Origin: an uncultured Lachnospiraceae bacterium
GTDB lineage: Bacteria > Bacillota > Clostridia > Lachnospirales > Lachnospiraceae
Direction: 5' to 3'
Length of the DNA stretch: 32,059 nt
Assembly: GCA_910588865.1 (NCBI GenBank)
Contig: CAJUSJ010000009.1
Coordinates: 1-32,059 of the forward strand
Each line of letters starts with the position of its first letter. Positions within the stretch are counted from its first letter, which is position 1. Under the pieces are notes generated by a model that ran no database searches, was not told the DNA's origin, and worked only from the letters and a program-made list of their open reading frames with translations. Positions 7,325 to 15,962 of this stretch are shown piece after piece. A program made the translations under genes and the position numbers.

Positions 7325-9109
7325 TTATTCTCCCTGAATATAAGCTGCCGCTTCCTGTCCGGAGATCCTTCCGAATACTACGGACTGAGAGTAGCCGCCG
7401 CTCTGCCAGGTCACCTCGCCCGCGCCGTAGAGGCCTTCCACCACGCTACCATCCTCGCGGAGGATCTGGGCGTGCTCGTTGGCTGCCACACCGCCCTTGG
7501 TCATGTGGACAGCGGACTCGATCTTAGACGCGTAGTAAGGACCTTCTGGAAGAAGAGCCCGCTCCGGTGTGTGGCCGAACTGGTCTTCCACTCCCTCTTC
7601 CGCGTTCTTGTTGTACTCTTCAATGGTCTTCACAAAGTTCTCTTTGTTGATCCCCATTAAGTCAGCCAGCTCCTCCCAGGTAGCGGCCTCCAGGAACTTT
7701 CCGCCCTTTACCTGTTTTCTCACATTGGCGTTGTCCTCCACCTTCTTGGTGTCCACTACCATCCAGGTCACATCCTGGTCAAGAATAGCGGTTCCCATGT
7801 CAAGGCCGCCCAGACGCTCGTTGACAAATCTCTGGCCGTCTCCGTTGACGTAAACGCTTCCTGATCCACTGTTGGTTAAATCTCTTGACGGAATCAGGAT
7901 GGTGGGGATCACCCGGATGGTGTCCATGCGCTCCAGCTTAAAGCCGTACTCTTCAAACAGCGGGACAAAATCGCCTGTAGCGCCCATCTGGTTGGAAGTG
8001 TTCAGCACCTCATAGCCGGGGGCGTACTTGGCCAGCAGCTCCTTGTTCCAGGAGAATCCGCCTGTGGCCAGGATCACGGCGTCTGCCATGATGTTGTATT
8101 TCTCGGACTTGGACTCAACGGTCACACCTACTACCTTGTCGCCGTCAAAGACCAGATCTGTTCCCTTTGTGCCGACCCGGATCTCCACTCCCAGCTTCTG
8201 GGCCTGGGCCTCCATGCCGTCCTGGATGGCCTCGCCCGCGTAGTTATCTTTATCCTTCATATGGTTTCTGCCGCCATAGTTGTGGTTTAACTCCACCCCA
8301 AAGCTTCTCAGCCACGCGTCGATGACAGACTCGCCTTCCGCCCACACCTGCAGCCGCTCCGGCGTGTTGCCCGCGTCTTTCATATCCTCTATAAATTTCT
8401 CTATGGAGTCCTCCACACCGTTGGCCTTCTGGGCCTCGGAGTTGAACACGTCATAGAAGTTCAAGTCAAACTTGCCGTTACCGCTTAAGATATCCAGCTT
8501 CTCAACAACCAGAACATCCTCCAGGCCATTCTCCTTGGCCGTAATGGCCGCGGCAAGACCTGCCGGACCTCCGCCTACGATCACCAGCTGAGTATGTACA
8601 TCTTCGCCCTGAACCTGCTCCACCGCCGGTCCCTGAGTGGCAAATGTGATATCGCCAAAATCGGTTCCCGCTTCCTTCATGGCCTCTGCCACCGCGGCTT
8701 TTACCCCGTAAGAAGTAAAGGTCGCTCCGGTCACGCTGTCCACCTCTGGACTCTGGGCCTCAAGAATCCTCTCTGTAATAAGGGGAAGGGCCCGGTTGAA
8801 CACCACAGAACTCTCGTGGTGAGATACCACCTCAATGCCTTCCATCTTCCCATCCGCGACCGTGACTTTAAGCCGCAGTTCTCCCCCAAATCCGTTTCCA
8901 GTGCCCTCAAAGGTGCCGGATGCTTCCTGGGCCGGAGCCTCAGTCTCGGTCTCGGTCTCCGCCTCTGTGGTCTCGGCCTCTGTCCCGGGGGCCTGGGTTG
9001 TCTGGGTTTCCCCGGAGGTGGTTGTGGGTGTCGCTGCCTCCTGTCCCGATGCGCACGCGGTCATAGCCACCGCTGCCGCCGAGCACAGTGCCAGTACTCG
9101 TTTTTTCAT
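7325..9109 (-). CDS. Secreted FMN-binding / FAD-dependent reductase lipoprotein (flavocytochrome c-like)
   Basis: A 594-residue exported flavoprotein. Residues 1-19 form a lipoprotein-type signal ending MTAC (Cys19); a Thr/Glu-rich spacer (22-62) follows. Residues 65-148 are an FMN-binding domain with DSVTGAT, whose Thr130 is the expected site of covalent FMN attached by ApbE. From 174 the FAD-binding domain begins (VIVGGGPAG), with ILATGGFSWNKELLAKY at 346-362, GQRFVNE (Arg427) and VHMTKGG (His535). Family members pass electrons to fumarate, urocanate, cinnamates and similar acceptors outside the cell. The fumarate-reductase HPT motif reads IPT (Ile401) and the C-terminal NR-x-GGN segment with the second substrate arginine is absent, so the acceptor is probably not fumarate. 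GGGAGA precedes the ATG and the gene has its own promoter. No apbE gene is in the window. Confidence 0.85.
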   Translation of the reverse strand: MKKRVLALCSAAAVAMTACASGQEAATPTTTSGETQTTQAPGTEAETTEAETETETEAPAQEASGTFEGTGNGFGGELRLKVTVADGKMEGIEVVSHHESSVVFNRALPLITERILEAQSPEVDSVTGATFTSYGVKAAVAEAMKEAGTDFGDITFATQGPAVEQVQGEDVHTQLVIVGGGPAGLAAAITAKENGLEDVLVVEKLDILSGNGKFDLNFYDVFNSEAQKANGVEDSIEKFIEDMKDAGNTPERLQVWAEGESVIDAWLRSFGVELNHNYGGRNHMKDKDNYAGEAIQDGMEAQAQKLGVEIRVGTKGTDLVFDGDKVVGVTVESKSEKYNIMADAVILATGGFSWNKELLAKYAPGYEVLNTSNQMGATGDFVPLFEEYGFKLERMDTIRVIPTILIPSRDLTNSGSGSVYVNGDGQRFVNERLGGLDMGTAILDQDVTWMVVDTKKVEDNANVRKQVKGGKFLEAATWEELADLMGINKENFVKTIEEYNKNAEEGVEDQFGHTPERALLPEGPYYASKIESAVHMTKGGVAANEHAQILREDGSVVEGLYGAGEVTWQSGGYSQSVVFGRISGQEAAAYIQGE

Positions 9110-9224
9110 ATCTTTCTCCCTTTCCGCGCTGTCTTTCAGCGCTGTCAGGCATGGACAGAATCTCCCTTATCCCGCCATCCTGCCTTGATTTTATGAGCCG
9201 TTATATATTTAACGACCTACTCCC

Positions 9225-9253
9225 ATTCTACCTTGCTGGCCTTATTTTGTCAA
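9225..9253 (-). promoter_or_regulatory. Sigma-A promoter of the flavoprotein gene
   Basis: On the minus strand TTGACA (9248-9253), a 17-base spacer and TAGAAT (9225-9230). The leader is about 105 bases. Just after the start point it carries CGTTA/TAACG arms (9201-9216 region), a possible operator, and two copies of GACAGCGC closer to the gene. Confidence 0.75.
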
Positions 9254-9301
9254 TTATATACTTTGGAATCTTCGGCATTTTCTTAAGAAAATAAAGTTTT
9301 A

Positions 9302-10681
9302 TTACACTGCCAGATTCCTGAGCCATTTTTTCTTCCGATACCGGATATAACCGATAATGGCCTTATATACCTCCTCCAGCATGACCATACCGTACACGAT
9401 ATGGATGGGCTCTTTCATCACAAGCCCTCCGATGAAAGCCAGGGGGATTCCGATAAACCACACGCCGCTGGTGTCTATGAACAGACACATGGCCGTGTCT
9501 CCGCCGCTGCGCAGCACACCCACTACATTGACATAATTGAACATCTTAAAAGGCATAAACAGGCCAAAGACCACGATACAGCGGCTCACAGACATGGCCA
9601 CCTCATGGCTGATGCCGGGCTGGTACAGGGAGATGAACATCCACCTCAGCCCAACACAGAACAGAGCCGTGGCCACGGTCACCAAAAACTGGAGAATAAA
9701 AAAATTCCTGGCATAGGTTTCCGCCCTCTTTAACTTCCCGGCCCCCATCTCATTGCCCAGGATCACCGCCGTGGCGGCGCTCAATCCCTGGAACAGCACC
9801 ACCACCACATCCTGAATAGTGGTGGCAATGGTGATGGCGGCCACGGCGTCATCTCCCATCCTCCCGTAAGCCATGGAGTACACCGTGGTGCCAAGTCCCC
9901 AGATGAATTCGTTGACAATCACCGGAAACGCGGTGAGGAAAAATTTTCTTAAAAATTCCCCTGACCACCCAAACAGCTCTTTTGCCGGGCAGGCTAGGGG
10001 AGTCTTTCCCAGATACACCACGCACATGATACAGACTACCTCCGCCACCCTGGCTATAAGGGTGGCAAGGGCCGCGCCTGCCACTCCCATGGCGGGCGCG
10101 CCCAGTTTGCCAAATATGAGAATATAGTTAAAGCAAATGTTCACCAGGATAGCCACACAGCTGATGACCACTGGCTCCTTTACCCGGTTCACTGCCCGAA
10201 GCATGGCCACATAGGTGTTGGTCAGGGCTGTACAGGGATAAGAGAGGGCCGCTATGGTCAGATAGGCCGCTCCCATGCGGATGCTGGCCTGGCTGGTGGT
10301 GAAAATCCTCATCATCAGTTCTGGCTTCAGGCACGCCGGGATCATAAAGATCACGGCAGCGGCCACTGCCAGGGTCAGTGCCACCCCCAGAACCCGCCTG
10401 ATATTTTTCACATCCTTGTTTCCCCAGTACTGAGCCGCCAGAATCCCGGAACCGCTGTTTACCCCGAACACAAGCAGGGTAAACACAAAAAAGACTTTGT
10501 TGGCAAGTCCCACGGAGGCGATGGCCGTGGCCCCCAGGCTGCCGATCATCAAGTTGTCTACCAGGTTCACCACAGTGTTGAGCATCCCCTGCATGGCCAC
10601 CGGAAGGGCAATCATCACTGTCTTTTTTAAAAATCCCGTATCTCTCAGCATTTCTTTTGTGTCTCTCAATAGTCCTGTCAT
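9302..10681 (-). CDS. MATE family multidrug/organic cation efflux transporter
   Basis: A 459-residue inner-membrane transporter with about 12 hydrophobic segments. It starts with the typical FLKKTVMIALPVAMQGMLNT block, then VDNLMIGSLGATAIASVGLANK, and GVNSGSGILAAQYWGNKD in loop 2-3, all standard for MATE (NorM-like) proteins that export drugs or metabolites in exchange for Na+ or H+. The second half has AVILGNEMGAGKLKRAETYA, the repeat of the N-terminal motif. The start at 10681 is preferred over 10711 because GGGGA lies 8 bases before it and the upstream residues come from the repeat element next door. Substrate cannot be judged. It is separated from the CNNM gene by repeat copy 3. Confidence 0.9.
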   Translation of the reverse strand: MTGLLRDTKEMLRDTGFLKKTVMIALPVAMQGMLNTVVNLVDNLMIGSLGATAIASVGLANKVFFVFTLLVFGVNSGSGILAAQYWGNKDVKNIRRVLGVALTLAVAAAVIFMIPACLKPELMMRIFTTSQASIRMGAAYLTIAALSYPCTALTNTYVAMLRAVNRVKEPVVISCVAILVNICFNYILIFGKLGAPAMGVAGAALATLIARVAEVVCIMCVVYLGKTPLACPAKELFGWSGEFLRKFFLTAFPVIVNEFIWGLGTTVYSMAYGRMGDDAVAAITIATTIQDVVVVLFQGLSAATAVILGNEMGAGKLKRAETYARNFFILQFLVTVATALFCVGLRWMFISLYQPGISHEVAMSVSRCIVVFGLFMPFKMFNYVNVVGVLRSGGDTAMCLFIDTSGVWFIGIPLAFIGGLVMKEPIHIVYGMVMLEEVYKAIIGYIRYRKKKWLRNLAV

Positions 10682-10712
10682 TTTCCGTCCCCTTTCCAAT
10701 CTCCATGGCATA

Positions 10713-10794
10713 ATCGAGCAGGGGAGGCTTTCCCTCTGCTCGCCGTGCCGGGCGGGGCCGCTTTAGCGGCCATATTCCTCCCCGCCCCGTGTAC
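10713..10794. repeat. GC-rich hairpin repeat, copy 3
   Basis: A third copy of the ~84-bp unit found at 7109-7276, in the same orientation, about 3.5 kb away and 2 bp shorter. Flanks agree too: CCATGG before and ACACAAAAA after. The CAGGGGA arm has changed (GAGCAG/CTGCTC now pairs outside it), an apparent compensatory change. Confidence 0.8.
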
Positions 10795-10820
10795 ACAAAA
10801 AGGCAGGGAACTGTAAACGC

Positions 10821-12200
10821 TCAGCGCTGCCGGGGCTCACTGGCCTCTTCTGTGTCAATGTCTGTCCTCTCTTTTGGCAGAGCCGTAACCTTTACGGACT
10901 GAATCATCTTGTTCTCCACCTTCAGGATCTTAAAGAGATATCCTTTGTATTCCACCTCTGAATCCTCGTCCTCCTTTGGGATCCGGTCCAGCTTGGATAT
11001 CAGAAATCCATTGATGGTGTCGTAGGCGTCTTTTTCCTCCTCTGAAAATTCGATCTCCAGGGCCTGGGCTGCCTCTGACAGCGGGGTCAGGCCGTCTAAG
11101 ATAAACCCGTCTTCCTCCACCGCGATGAATTCTTCCTCCGCGTCATACTCATCCAGGATATTTCCCACGATCTCCTCCAAAATATCCTCCATGGTTATGA
11201 TTCCCGCCGTCTGGCCGTACTCATCCACCACGATCTCCATATGGATCTTCTGGGACTGCATTTCCCGAAAAAGAGCATCAATGTTTCTGGTCTCCGGAAT
11301 AAAATGGGCTTCCCGCAAAAGACCGGGTATCTGTCCGATAGGTTTGTCTTTCCACGCCTGGCCCTCGCCGTAGATCACCGCGTCTTTCATATGTAGGATC
11401 CCGATGATGTGGTCGGTGTCCTTCTCGTATACAGGATACCGGGAGTTTTTCCCCTCCCTGAGAATGAACCCAATGGCGTCTGACAGGGTCTCGGCGGCGC
11501 TTAGGTACACGATATTGGTCCTGTGGGTCATAATGTCCTTGGCTTCCTTGTCGTTGAGCTCAAAGATATTGGTGATCATCTCCGCCTCTTTTGCCTCTAA
11601 AACTCCCTGCTCGTGTCCCTCGTTGACCATGGACATAATGTCTTCCTCTGTCACATTGTCCTCCTCTGTGTTCATGTCAATTCCGCAGAGCTTCAAAACC
11701 ACAAAGGACAGTCCTGACACCAGCCATATAAAGGGAACCAGGGGCACCAGCATGGCGCTGATCAGGGGCAGGAGCCCATATCCCCACTTCTCCGGCTCTC
11801 TCGCGCCGCACCGCTTGGGGATAATGGTTCCAAAGGACACCACGCACACCAGGAGCAGGACCCCTATGATCAGGAGGCTTGCCACCCTCAGCACAGAGCC
11901 CTCCAGGACCCTGGTCTGCCAGATAGCCGCCTCCAGCCTCTGGCTCCACCTTTTTAAAATATACGCCCCCATGACCATGCCTATGGTATTGCTGACAATC
12001 TGCATGGAATCAATAAACCTGGCAGGGCTGTTTACAAACCGCAGAAGCTTTTTGGCTTTCTCATCCCCAAGCTCAGCTTCCCTTTCCAGATTGCTCTCAT
12101 TTAAGTTCCGTATGGCAGAACCAAATCCGTAAAAAGCAGCCTCCAGCATCACAAACACGAAAAACAGAAAAAAACTGAAAGGCCAATACCCATCGTCCAT
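10821..12200 (-). CDS. CNNM/CorC-HlyC family transporter-associated protein with CBS pair
   Basis: A 459-residue membrane protein. Residues 1-190 are the DUF21/CNNM transmembrane domain with hydrophobic segments at about 8-28, 65-80, 100-125 and 143-170, and a TIIPKRCG motif near 125 where the family has E-IIPK. Residues about 205-325 hold two CBS repeats (DIMTHRTNIVYLSA, then IVVDEYGQTAGIITMEDILEEIVGNI), which bind adenine nucleotides with magnesium. The last ~90 residues are the CorC/HlyC domain. Relatives move or sense Mg2+ or Co2+; several are annotated as hemolysins on old evidence. GGAGAG lies 13 bases before the ATG, a little far. It has its own promoter directly downstream of mazF, so it is probably a separate transcript. 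Confidence 0.9.
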   Translation of the reverse strand: MDDGYWPFSFFLFFVFVMLEAAFYGFGSAIRNLNESNLEREAELGDEKAKKLLRFVNSPARFIDSMQIVSNTIGMVMGAYILKRWSQRLEAAIWQTRVLEGSVLRVASLLIIGVLLLVCVVSFGTIIPKRCGAREPEKWGYGLLPLISAMLVPLVPFIWLVSGLSFVVLKLCGIDMNTEEDNVTEEDIMSMVNEGHEQGVLEAKEAEMITNIFELNDKEAKDIMTHRTNIVYLSAAETLSDAIGFILREGKNSRYPVYEKDTDHIIGILHMKDAVIYGEGQAWKDKPIGQIPGLLREAHFIPETRNIDALFREMQSQKIHMEIVVDEYGQTAGIITMEDILEEIVGNILDEYDAEEEFIAVEEDGFILDGLTPLSEAAQALEIEFSEEEKDAYDTINGFLISKLDRIPKEDEDSEVEYKGYLFKILKVENKMIQSVKVTALPKERTDIDTEEASEPRQR

Positions 12201-12250
12201 GAATCTTTTATAACTCTCCTTCTTTCGTATAATCTTTTTATATCCTTATA

Positions 12251-12279
12251 TCTATATCACATTCCCCGTGTCCCGTCAA
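12251..12279 (-). promoter_or_regulatory. Sigma-A promoter of the CNNM/CorC gene
   Basis: TTGACG (12274-12279), 17 bases, TATAGA (12251-12256) on the minus strand, beginning 8 bases past the mazF stop codon. No terminator is evident between mazF and this promoter, so read-through from the upstream operon is possible. Confidence 0.7.
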
Positions 12280-12286
12280 CCACAGA

Positions 12287-12634
12287 CTATGTAGGCAGTT
12301 CCAGACTGACCATCAGGGCATAGTCCACCTTTTTCTGCAGCTCCTCGTCAATATGGCAGATCCGCTCTTTCAGCCTCTGCTTGTCAATGGTGCGAAGCTG
12401 TTCCAGCAGGATCACGGAATCCTTGACAATATCACATCTCCTGGCATCCAGCTCCACATGGGTGGGAAGCTTGGCTTTGTTCATCTTTGATGTGATAGCG
12501 GCGCAGATCACCGTAGGACTGTGCCGGTTTCCCACATCGTTCTGGATAATCAGCACCGGCCGCACTCCTCCCTGTTCCGAACCCACCACGGGTCTTAAGT
12601 CAGCATAATAAATATCTCCTCGTCTAATAATCAC
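12287..12634 (-). CDS. mazF: MazF/EndoA-type mRNA interferase toxin
   Basis: A 115-residue endoribonuclease of the MazF/PemK (NdoA/EndoA) family, which cuts single-stranded RNA at short motifs and stalls growth when freed from its antitoxin. It begins IIRRGDIYYADLRPVVGSEQGGVRPVLIIQND; the GGVRPV arginine and the threonine in AAITSK are the expected catalytic pair, and the C-terminal RTIDKQRL segment is typical. The start is GTG at 12634: GGAG lies 9 bases ahead and the length matches NdoA of Bacillus (116); an upstream TTG would add six residues. In Bacillus the order is alr-antitoxin-ndoA. Here only ~125 bases separate alr from the toxin and no antitoxin frame is seen. Confidence 0.93.
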   Translation of the reverse strand: MIIRRGDIYYADLRPVVGSEQGGVRPVLIIQNDVGNRHSPTVICAAITSKMNKAKLPTHVELDARRCDIVKDSVILLEQLRTIDKQRLKERICHIDEELQKKVDYALMVSLELPT

Positions 12635-12759
12635 GTCTTCACTCTCCGTCAATCAAGTTCTTACCTGTAGTATTAACCTGTTTGCGGCGGCATATTCATG
12701 CTGCTTGTGATTATTCTATTCCCGCTGCCAGGCTCTGTGTGCCTGACCCGCGTATTTTT

Positions 12760-13941
12760 TTAACGGAAATCATCGTATGGATCGTCAAAATAATCCTTCT
12801 TCCCAATGATCTTTCCATCTTTTATGTAGACCCTGGGAACTCGTTTTCCTATATTGCAGACAATCTCATAATGGAATCCCCCTCCCAGACAGGCCAGCTC
12901 CTCCACCGTGATCCGCTCCTTCCCGTCCTTCCCAATGAGAGTCACCTGGTCGTCAGCCATAACATCGGGGATATCCGTGACATCCACCATCATCTGGTCC
13001 ATACACACCCGCCCCAAAATGGGGGCGCTCTTTCCCCTGATCAGGACCCTCCCCTTGCCCGACAGGCTCCTGGGATAGCCGTCGCCGTAGCCTACGGGGA
13101 TGGTGGCCACCGTCATCTGGCGGTCCGCCACAAAGGTTCCCCCATAGCTCACCGGGGTCTGGGGATCAATGGTTTTTATATAAGTAACCTGGCTCTTCAG
13201 CTCCATGGCCGGATACAGAATCACGTTCTCCTTTTCCACCTCATCAGAAGGGTACAGGCCATAGATGGATATCCCCGCGCGCGTCATGTCACAGTTCGCC
13301 TCCCTCATGTCCACGATTCCGGCGCTATTGGAAATGTGCTTTATGGGAATCCTCACTCCCCGCCTCTCAAGCATGGCTATAAAATCCAGATAATCCTTTA
13401 ACTGCTTTCTGGCAAAGGTCTTGTCCTTCTCATCCGCTCTCGCGAAGTGGGTGAAAATTCCTTCCACCCGGATTCCCTCCATGGAACTGATCCTGGCCGC
13501 TAAGTCCGCTGATTCTTCACTGGGTTTCATGCCCACCCGGCTCATGCCCGTGTCCAGGGCCAGGTGTGCCCAGGCGGTCTTTCCCATTTTCACGGCTGTC
13601 TGAGACAGAGCCAGGGCCTGCTTTTCCTCAAACACAGTGGAGCGGAGCTGGTAGTGAATCAGCTCCTCATTGTGGCTCTGGTGGGTGACGCCCAGGATGA
13701 GGATGGGCTTTTGGATACCGTGATGTCTCAAATTCACCGCCTCCTCAATGGTGGCCACTCCATAGGCCTTCACATAGGGGTCAATGGTTTTTGCCACAGG
13801 GACTGCCCCATGGCCGTAGCCGTCTGTCTTTACAACACCCATTATGGCCACGCCCTCTGCCAGGTTTCCTGCCATGGCTTTCATATTGCTTTCTACCGCA
13901 TCCAGATTCACGGATGCGTACACCCTTGTATATGGTCTCAT
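12760..13941 (-). CDS. alr: Alanine racemase
   Basis: A 393-residue PLP enzyme making D-alanine for peptidoglycan. Lys38 in GVVKTDGYGHGA is the PLP-binding lysine; the second catalytic residue is Tyr266 in VSYGGTF. RAGISIYGLYPSD and GRVCMDQMMVDVTDI are standard family blocks. The N-terminal TIM-barrel and C-terminal beta domain are complete and length is normal. The ATG overlaps the nnr stop (ATGA), which shows translational coupling. With nnr and acpS it forms a tight run seen in many Firmicutes. Confidence 0.96.
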   Translation of the reverse strand: MRPYTRVYASVNLDAVESNMKAMAGNLAEGVAIMGVVKTDGYGHGAVPVAKTIDPYVKAYGVATIEEAVNLRHHGIQKPILILGVTHQSHNEELIHYQLRSTVFEEKQALALSQTAVKMGKTAWAHLALDTGMSRVGMKPSEESADLAARISSMEGIRVEGIFTHFARADEKDKTFARKQLKDYLDFIAMLERRGVRIPIKHISNSAGIVDMREANCDMTRAGISIYGLYPSDEVEKENVILYPAMELKSQVTYIKTIDPQTPVSYGGTFVADRQMTVATIPVGYGDGYPRSLSGKGRVLIRGKSAPILGRVCMDQMMVDVTDIPDVMADDQVTLIGKDGKERITVEELACLGGGFHYEIVCNIGKRVPRVYIKDGKIIGKKDYFDDPYDDFR

Positions 13942-15545
13942 CTCTCCTCCGCCTCCTTTGCGACCTCTCCAAGCTTTCCGGCCAGCTCTCCGGCCAGCAT
14001 GGAACCGGAGCCATGATCTTTCCTGTACCGGTCTCCGGCCAGGCCATGGACATGAACCGCCGTCACCGCTCCGTCAAAAGGCTCCAGCTTCTGGGCCAGA
14101 AGTCCGGCCACTGTGCCGGTCAGAACATCGCCGGAGCCTGCCTTGGCCATGCAGCTGTTGCCGCTGGTATTCACATAGCACTGACCTTCCCGGTTGGCCA
14201 CCACAGTGGCCGCGTCCTTCAGCACACACACGATCCCGTGTCTGACGCTGTAATCCATGGCTGTCCGGAGAACACTCTTCTGTATCTCCCCTATAGTTTT
14301 TCCTGTAAGCCGGGCCATCTCGCCCAGATGAGGAGTTATGACGATATTCTCTGTATAATACTGCTCCAAATAAGGATGGTCCGCGATGGCATTGAGACCA
14401 TCCGCATCCAATACAATGGGCACATAGGCGCTGGTGAGAACCGACCGGATCAAAAGCTCCACATAGGGCTCCCGTCCCAGCCCGGGGCCAGCCGCGATCA
14501 CATCCGCCCAGGCGCACTCCCTCTCCATCCGCTTCTCCCAGGCATCGCTGATTTTGCCTTTAGAACCGTCATCCGGATCCTTTGCCCCGGCTTCCCTGCT
14601 TCCCGGAAAAACGGTGTCCTGTCCCAGGCTTTCGCCAGACAGCTCCTGGGGTCTGTAGGTTGTGATGATGGCCTCCGGAAGCTGCTGCTGCAAAACCGGC
14701 CTGTTTTCTTCCACAGTCATAATCTTCACCAGCCCCGCGCCCATGCGGTACGCCGCCAGCGCGGCCAGGTACGCGGCTCCGCTCATCCCGCCAGACCCGG
14801 CGATCACCAGGACCTTTCCAAATGTCCCTTTGTTGCTGTAAGCAGGCCGGGCCGGCAGTCCCGCCAGCTCCTCCCTCCCCAAAGTCCACGCGAAAGGCCG
14901 GATCCTCTCGTAACTAATATCAGGAAACCCGATATCCTCAATCACCACCTTGCCGCTGTACTCCCTGCCTGGATACAGGGCAGTCCCCAGTTTCTGGCAG
15001 CCAAAGGTCACGGTCACATCCGCCCTTAAAGCTGTCCCCATAACCTGTCCCGTGGCGCTGTGGATTCCGGACGGAATATCCACTGCCACCACCGCCGCCT
15101 GGTCCATGGCACCTAAAGTGTCAAGGATCTCCCTGTACTCTCCCTCCACAGCTCTCGTCAGCCCTACGCCGAAGACCCCGTCTATGATCAGGGAGCATTT
15201 TCCCGGAATAAAATCCTTCCACTCCACCCTGGAAAGTCCCAGACGGTCTCCGATCTTCAGCTGAGTATGAAATTCCTCTGTGCCCCTCTCCAGGTTTCCC
15301 ACGGTCAGGATGGTCACCTGATATCCCTTCAGCGCCAGCATCCTGGCCGCCGCCGCGGCGTCAGCCCCGTTATTGCCAATGCCGCACACCGCCCAGATAT
15401 TGTCTGTCTTTTTTACAAGCTTCTCCGCTTCCCTGGCCACTGCCATGGCGGCCCGCTCCATGAGGACCATGGATGGAATGCCTATGGACTCAATGGTATA
15501 ACGGTCCACTTCCTTCATCTGTTCGCCTGTTACCAGATATCTCAT
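13938..15545 (-). CDS. nnr: Bifunctional NAD(P)HX repair enzyme (epimerase / ADP-dependent dehydratase)
   Basis: A 535-residue fusion of two repair activities that restore NADH and NADPH from their hydrates. Residues 1-215 are the YjeF_N epimerase (MRYLVTGEQMKEVDRYTIES, CGIGNNGADAAAAARML, VDIPSGIHSATG). Residues about 225-535 are the ribokinase-like dehydratase (VIAGSGGMSGAAYLAALAAY, AGPGLGREPYVELL, VLDADGLNAI, and the nucleotide site KAGSGDVLTGTVAGLL). The usual second domain contains an inserted stretch around residues 315-345 (a Ser/Gly/Lys-rich piece), not typical of the family. The start at 15545 is chosen because AAGGAGG is 8 bases ahead; the upstream ATG at 15563 overlaps that site. 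The first 56 bases lie inside the end of acpS. Confidence 0.93.
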   Translation of the reverse strand: MRYLVTGEQMKEVDRYTIESIGIPSMVLMERAAMAVAREAEKLVKKTDNIWAVCGIGNNGADAAAAARMLALKGYQVTILTVGNLERGTEEFHTQLKIGDRLGLSRVEWKDFIPGKCSLIIDGVFGVGLTRAVEGEYREILDTLGAMDQAAVVAVDIPSGIHSATGQVMGTALRADVTVTFGCQKLGTALYPGREYSGKVVIEDIGFPDISYERIRPFAWTLGREELAGLPARPAYSNKGTFGKVLVIAGSGGMSGAAYLAALAAYRMGAGLVKIMTVEENRPVLQQQLPEAIITTYRPQELSGESLGQDTVFPGSREAGAKDPDDGSKGKISDAWEKRMERECAWADVIAAGPGLGREPYVELLIRSVLTSAYVPIVLDADGLNAIADHPYLEQYYTENIVITPHLGEMARLTGKTIGEIQKSVLRTAMDYSVRHGIVCVLKDAATVVANREGQCYVNTSGNSCMAKAGSGDVLTGTVAGLLAQKLEPFDGAVTAVHVHGLAGDRYRKDHGSGSMLAGELAGKLGEVAKEAEER

Positions 15546-15960
15546 ACCCTGTCCCTCCTTCAATTTTAAGGTCTGGCACCTGCCCAGCCCCGGTGTCCTC
15601 AGGCCCTTCCGCTACCGCGAACGCCACCGCGTACTCATTTGTGTTGGTGATGGACACATGGAACCAGGTGATGTTTCTCTCCCGGGCCTTCTCCCTGGCC
15701 CCTCCATAAACCTTGACATAGGGCTTGCCCAGTTCATCCCGCAGCACCTCAATATCCGCCGGCCCAAAGCCCAAAAACCCTGTCCCAAGGGATTTGGCCA
15801 CAGCCTCCTTGACAGCAAAATTGCCAGCAAGCCTGGAGATGCTTTTCCCCGCCTGCCGGCACTCTTCTGCCGTGTAGACCCGTGACAGAAAAGCCTGCTT
15901 ACCGCAGGCTTTCTCAACACGGGCAATTTCGATCATGTCTGTTCCGATTCCCACTATCAT
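15490..15960 (-). CDS. acpS: Holo-[acyl-carrier-protein] synthase
   Basis: A 156-residue enzyme that moves 4'-phosphopantetheine from CoA to the acyl carrier protein, needed for fatty acid synthesis. MIVGIGTDMIEIARVE holds the Mg-binding aspartate (Asp8) and FAVKEAVAKSLGTGFLGF the matching glutamate; the C-terminal part has HVSITNTNEYAVAFAVAE. Usual length is ~120-130, and the extra ~25 residues after AVAE run into nnr in another frame, so the true end is a C-terminal tail or an upstream stop lost by mutation. The start lies 2 bases past the rex stop; only a weak GGAAAG precedes it, suggesting coupling to rex. Confidence 0.92.
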   Translation of the reverse strand: MIVGIGTDMIEIARVEKACGKQAFLSRVYTAEECRQAGKSISRLAGNFAVKEAVAKSLGTGFLGFGPADIEVLRDELGKPYVKVYGGAREKARERNITWFHVSITNTNEYAVAFAVAEGPEDTGAGQVPDLKIEGGTGYEISGNRRTDEGSGPLYH

Positions 15961-15962
15961 GG

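Noticed and set aside
7100..7660. Plus-strand ORF across the hairpin repeats
   Set aside because: It is a translation of the repeat and of the antisense of the flavoprotein gene; not a gene.
9275..9300. AAGAAAAT-type palindrome after the MATE gene as a terminator
   Set aside because: ATTTTCTTAAGAAAAT is symmetric but all A/T apart from two pairs, too weak for a terminator stem.
13791..15029. Long plus-strand ORF opposite nnr and alr
   Set aside because: A shadow of GC-rich codons of two clear enzymes; residue content is Pro/Arg/His-rich.
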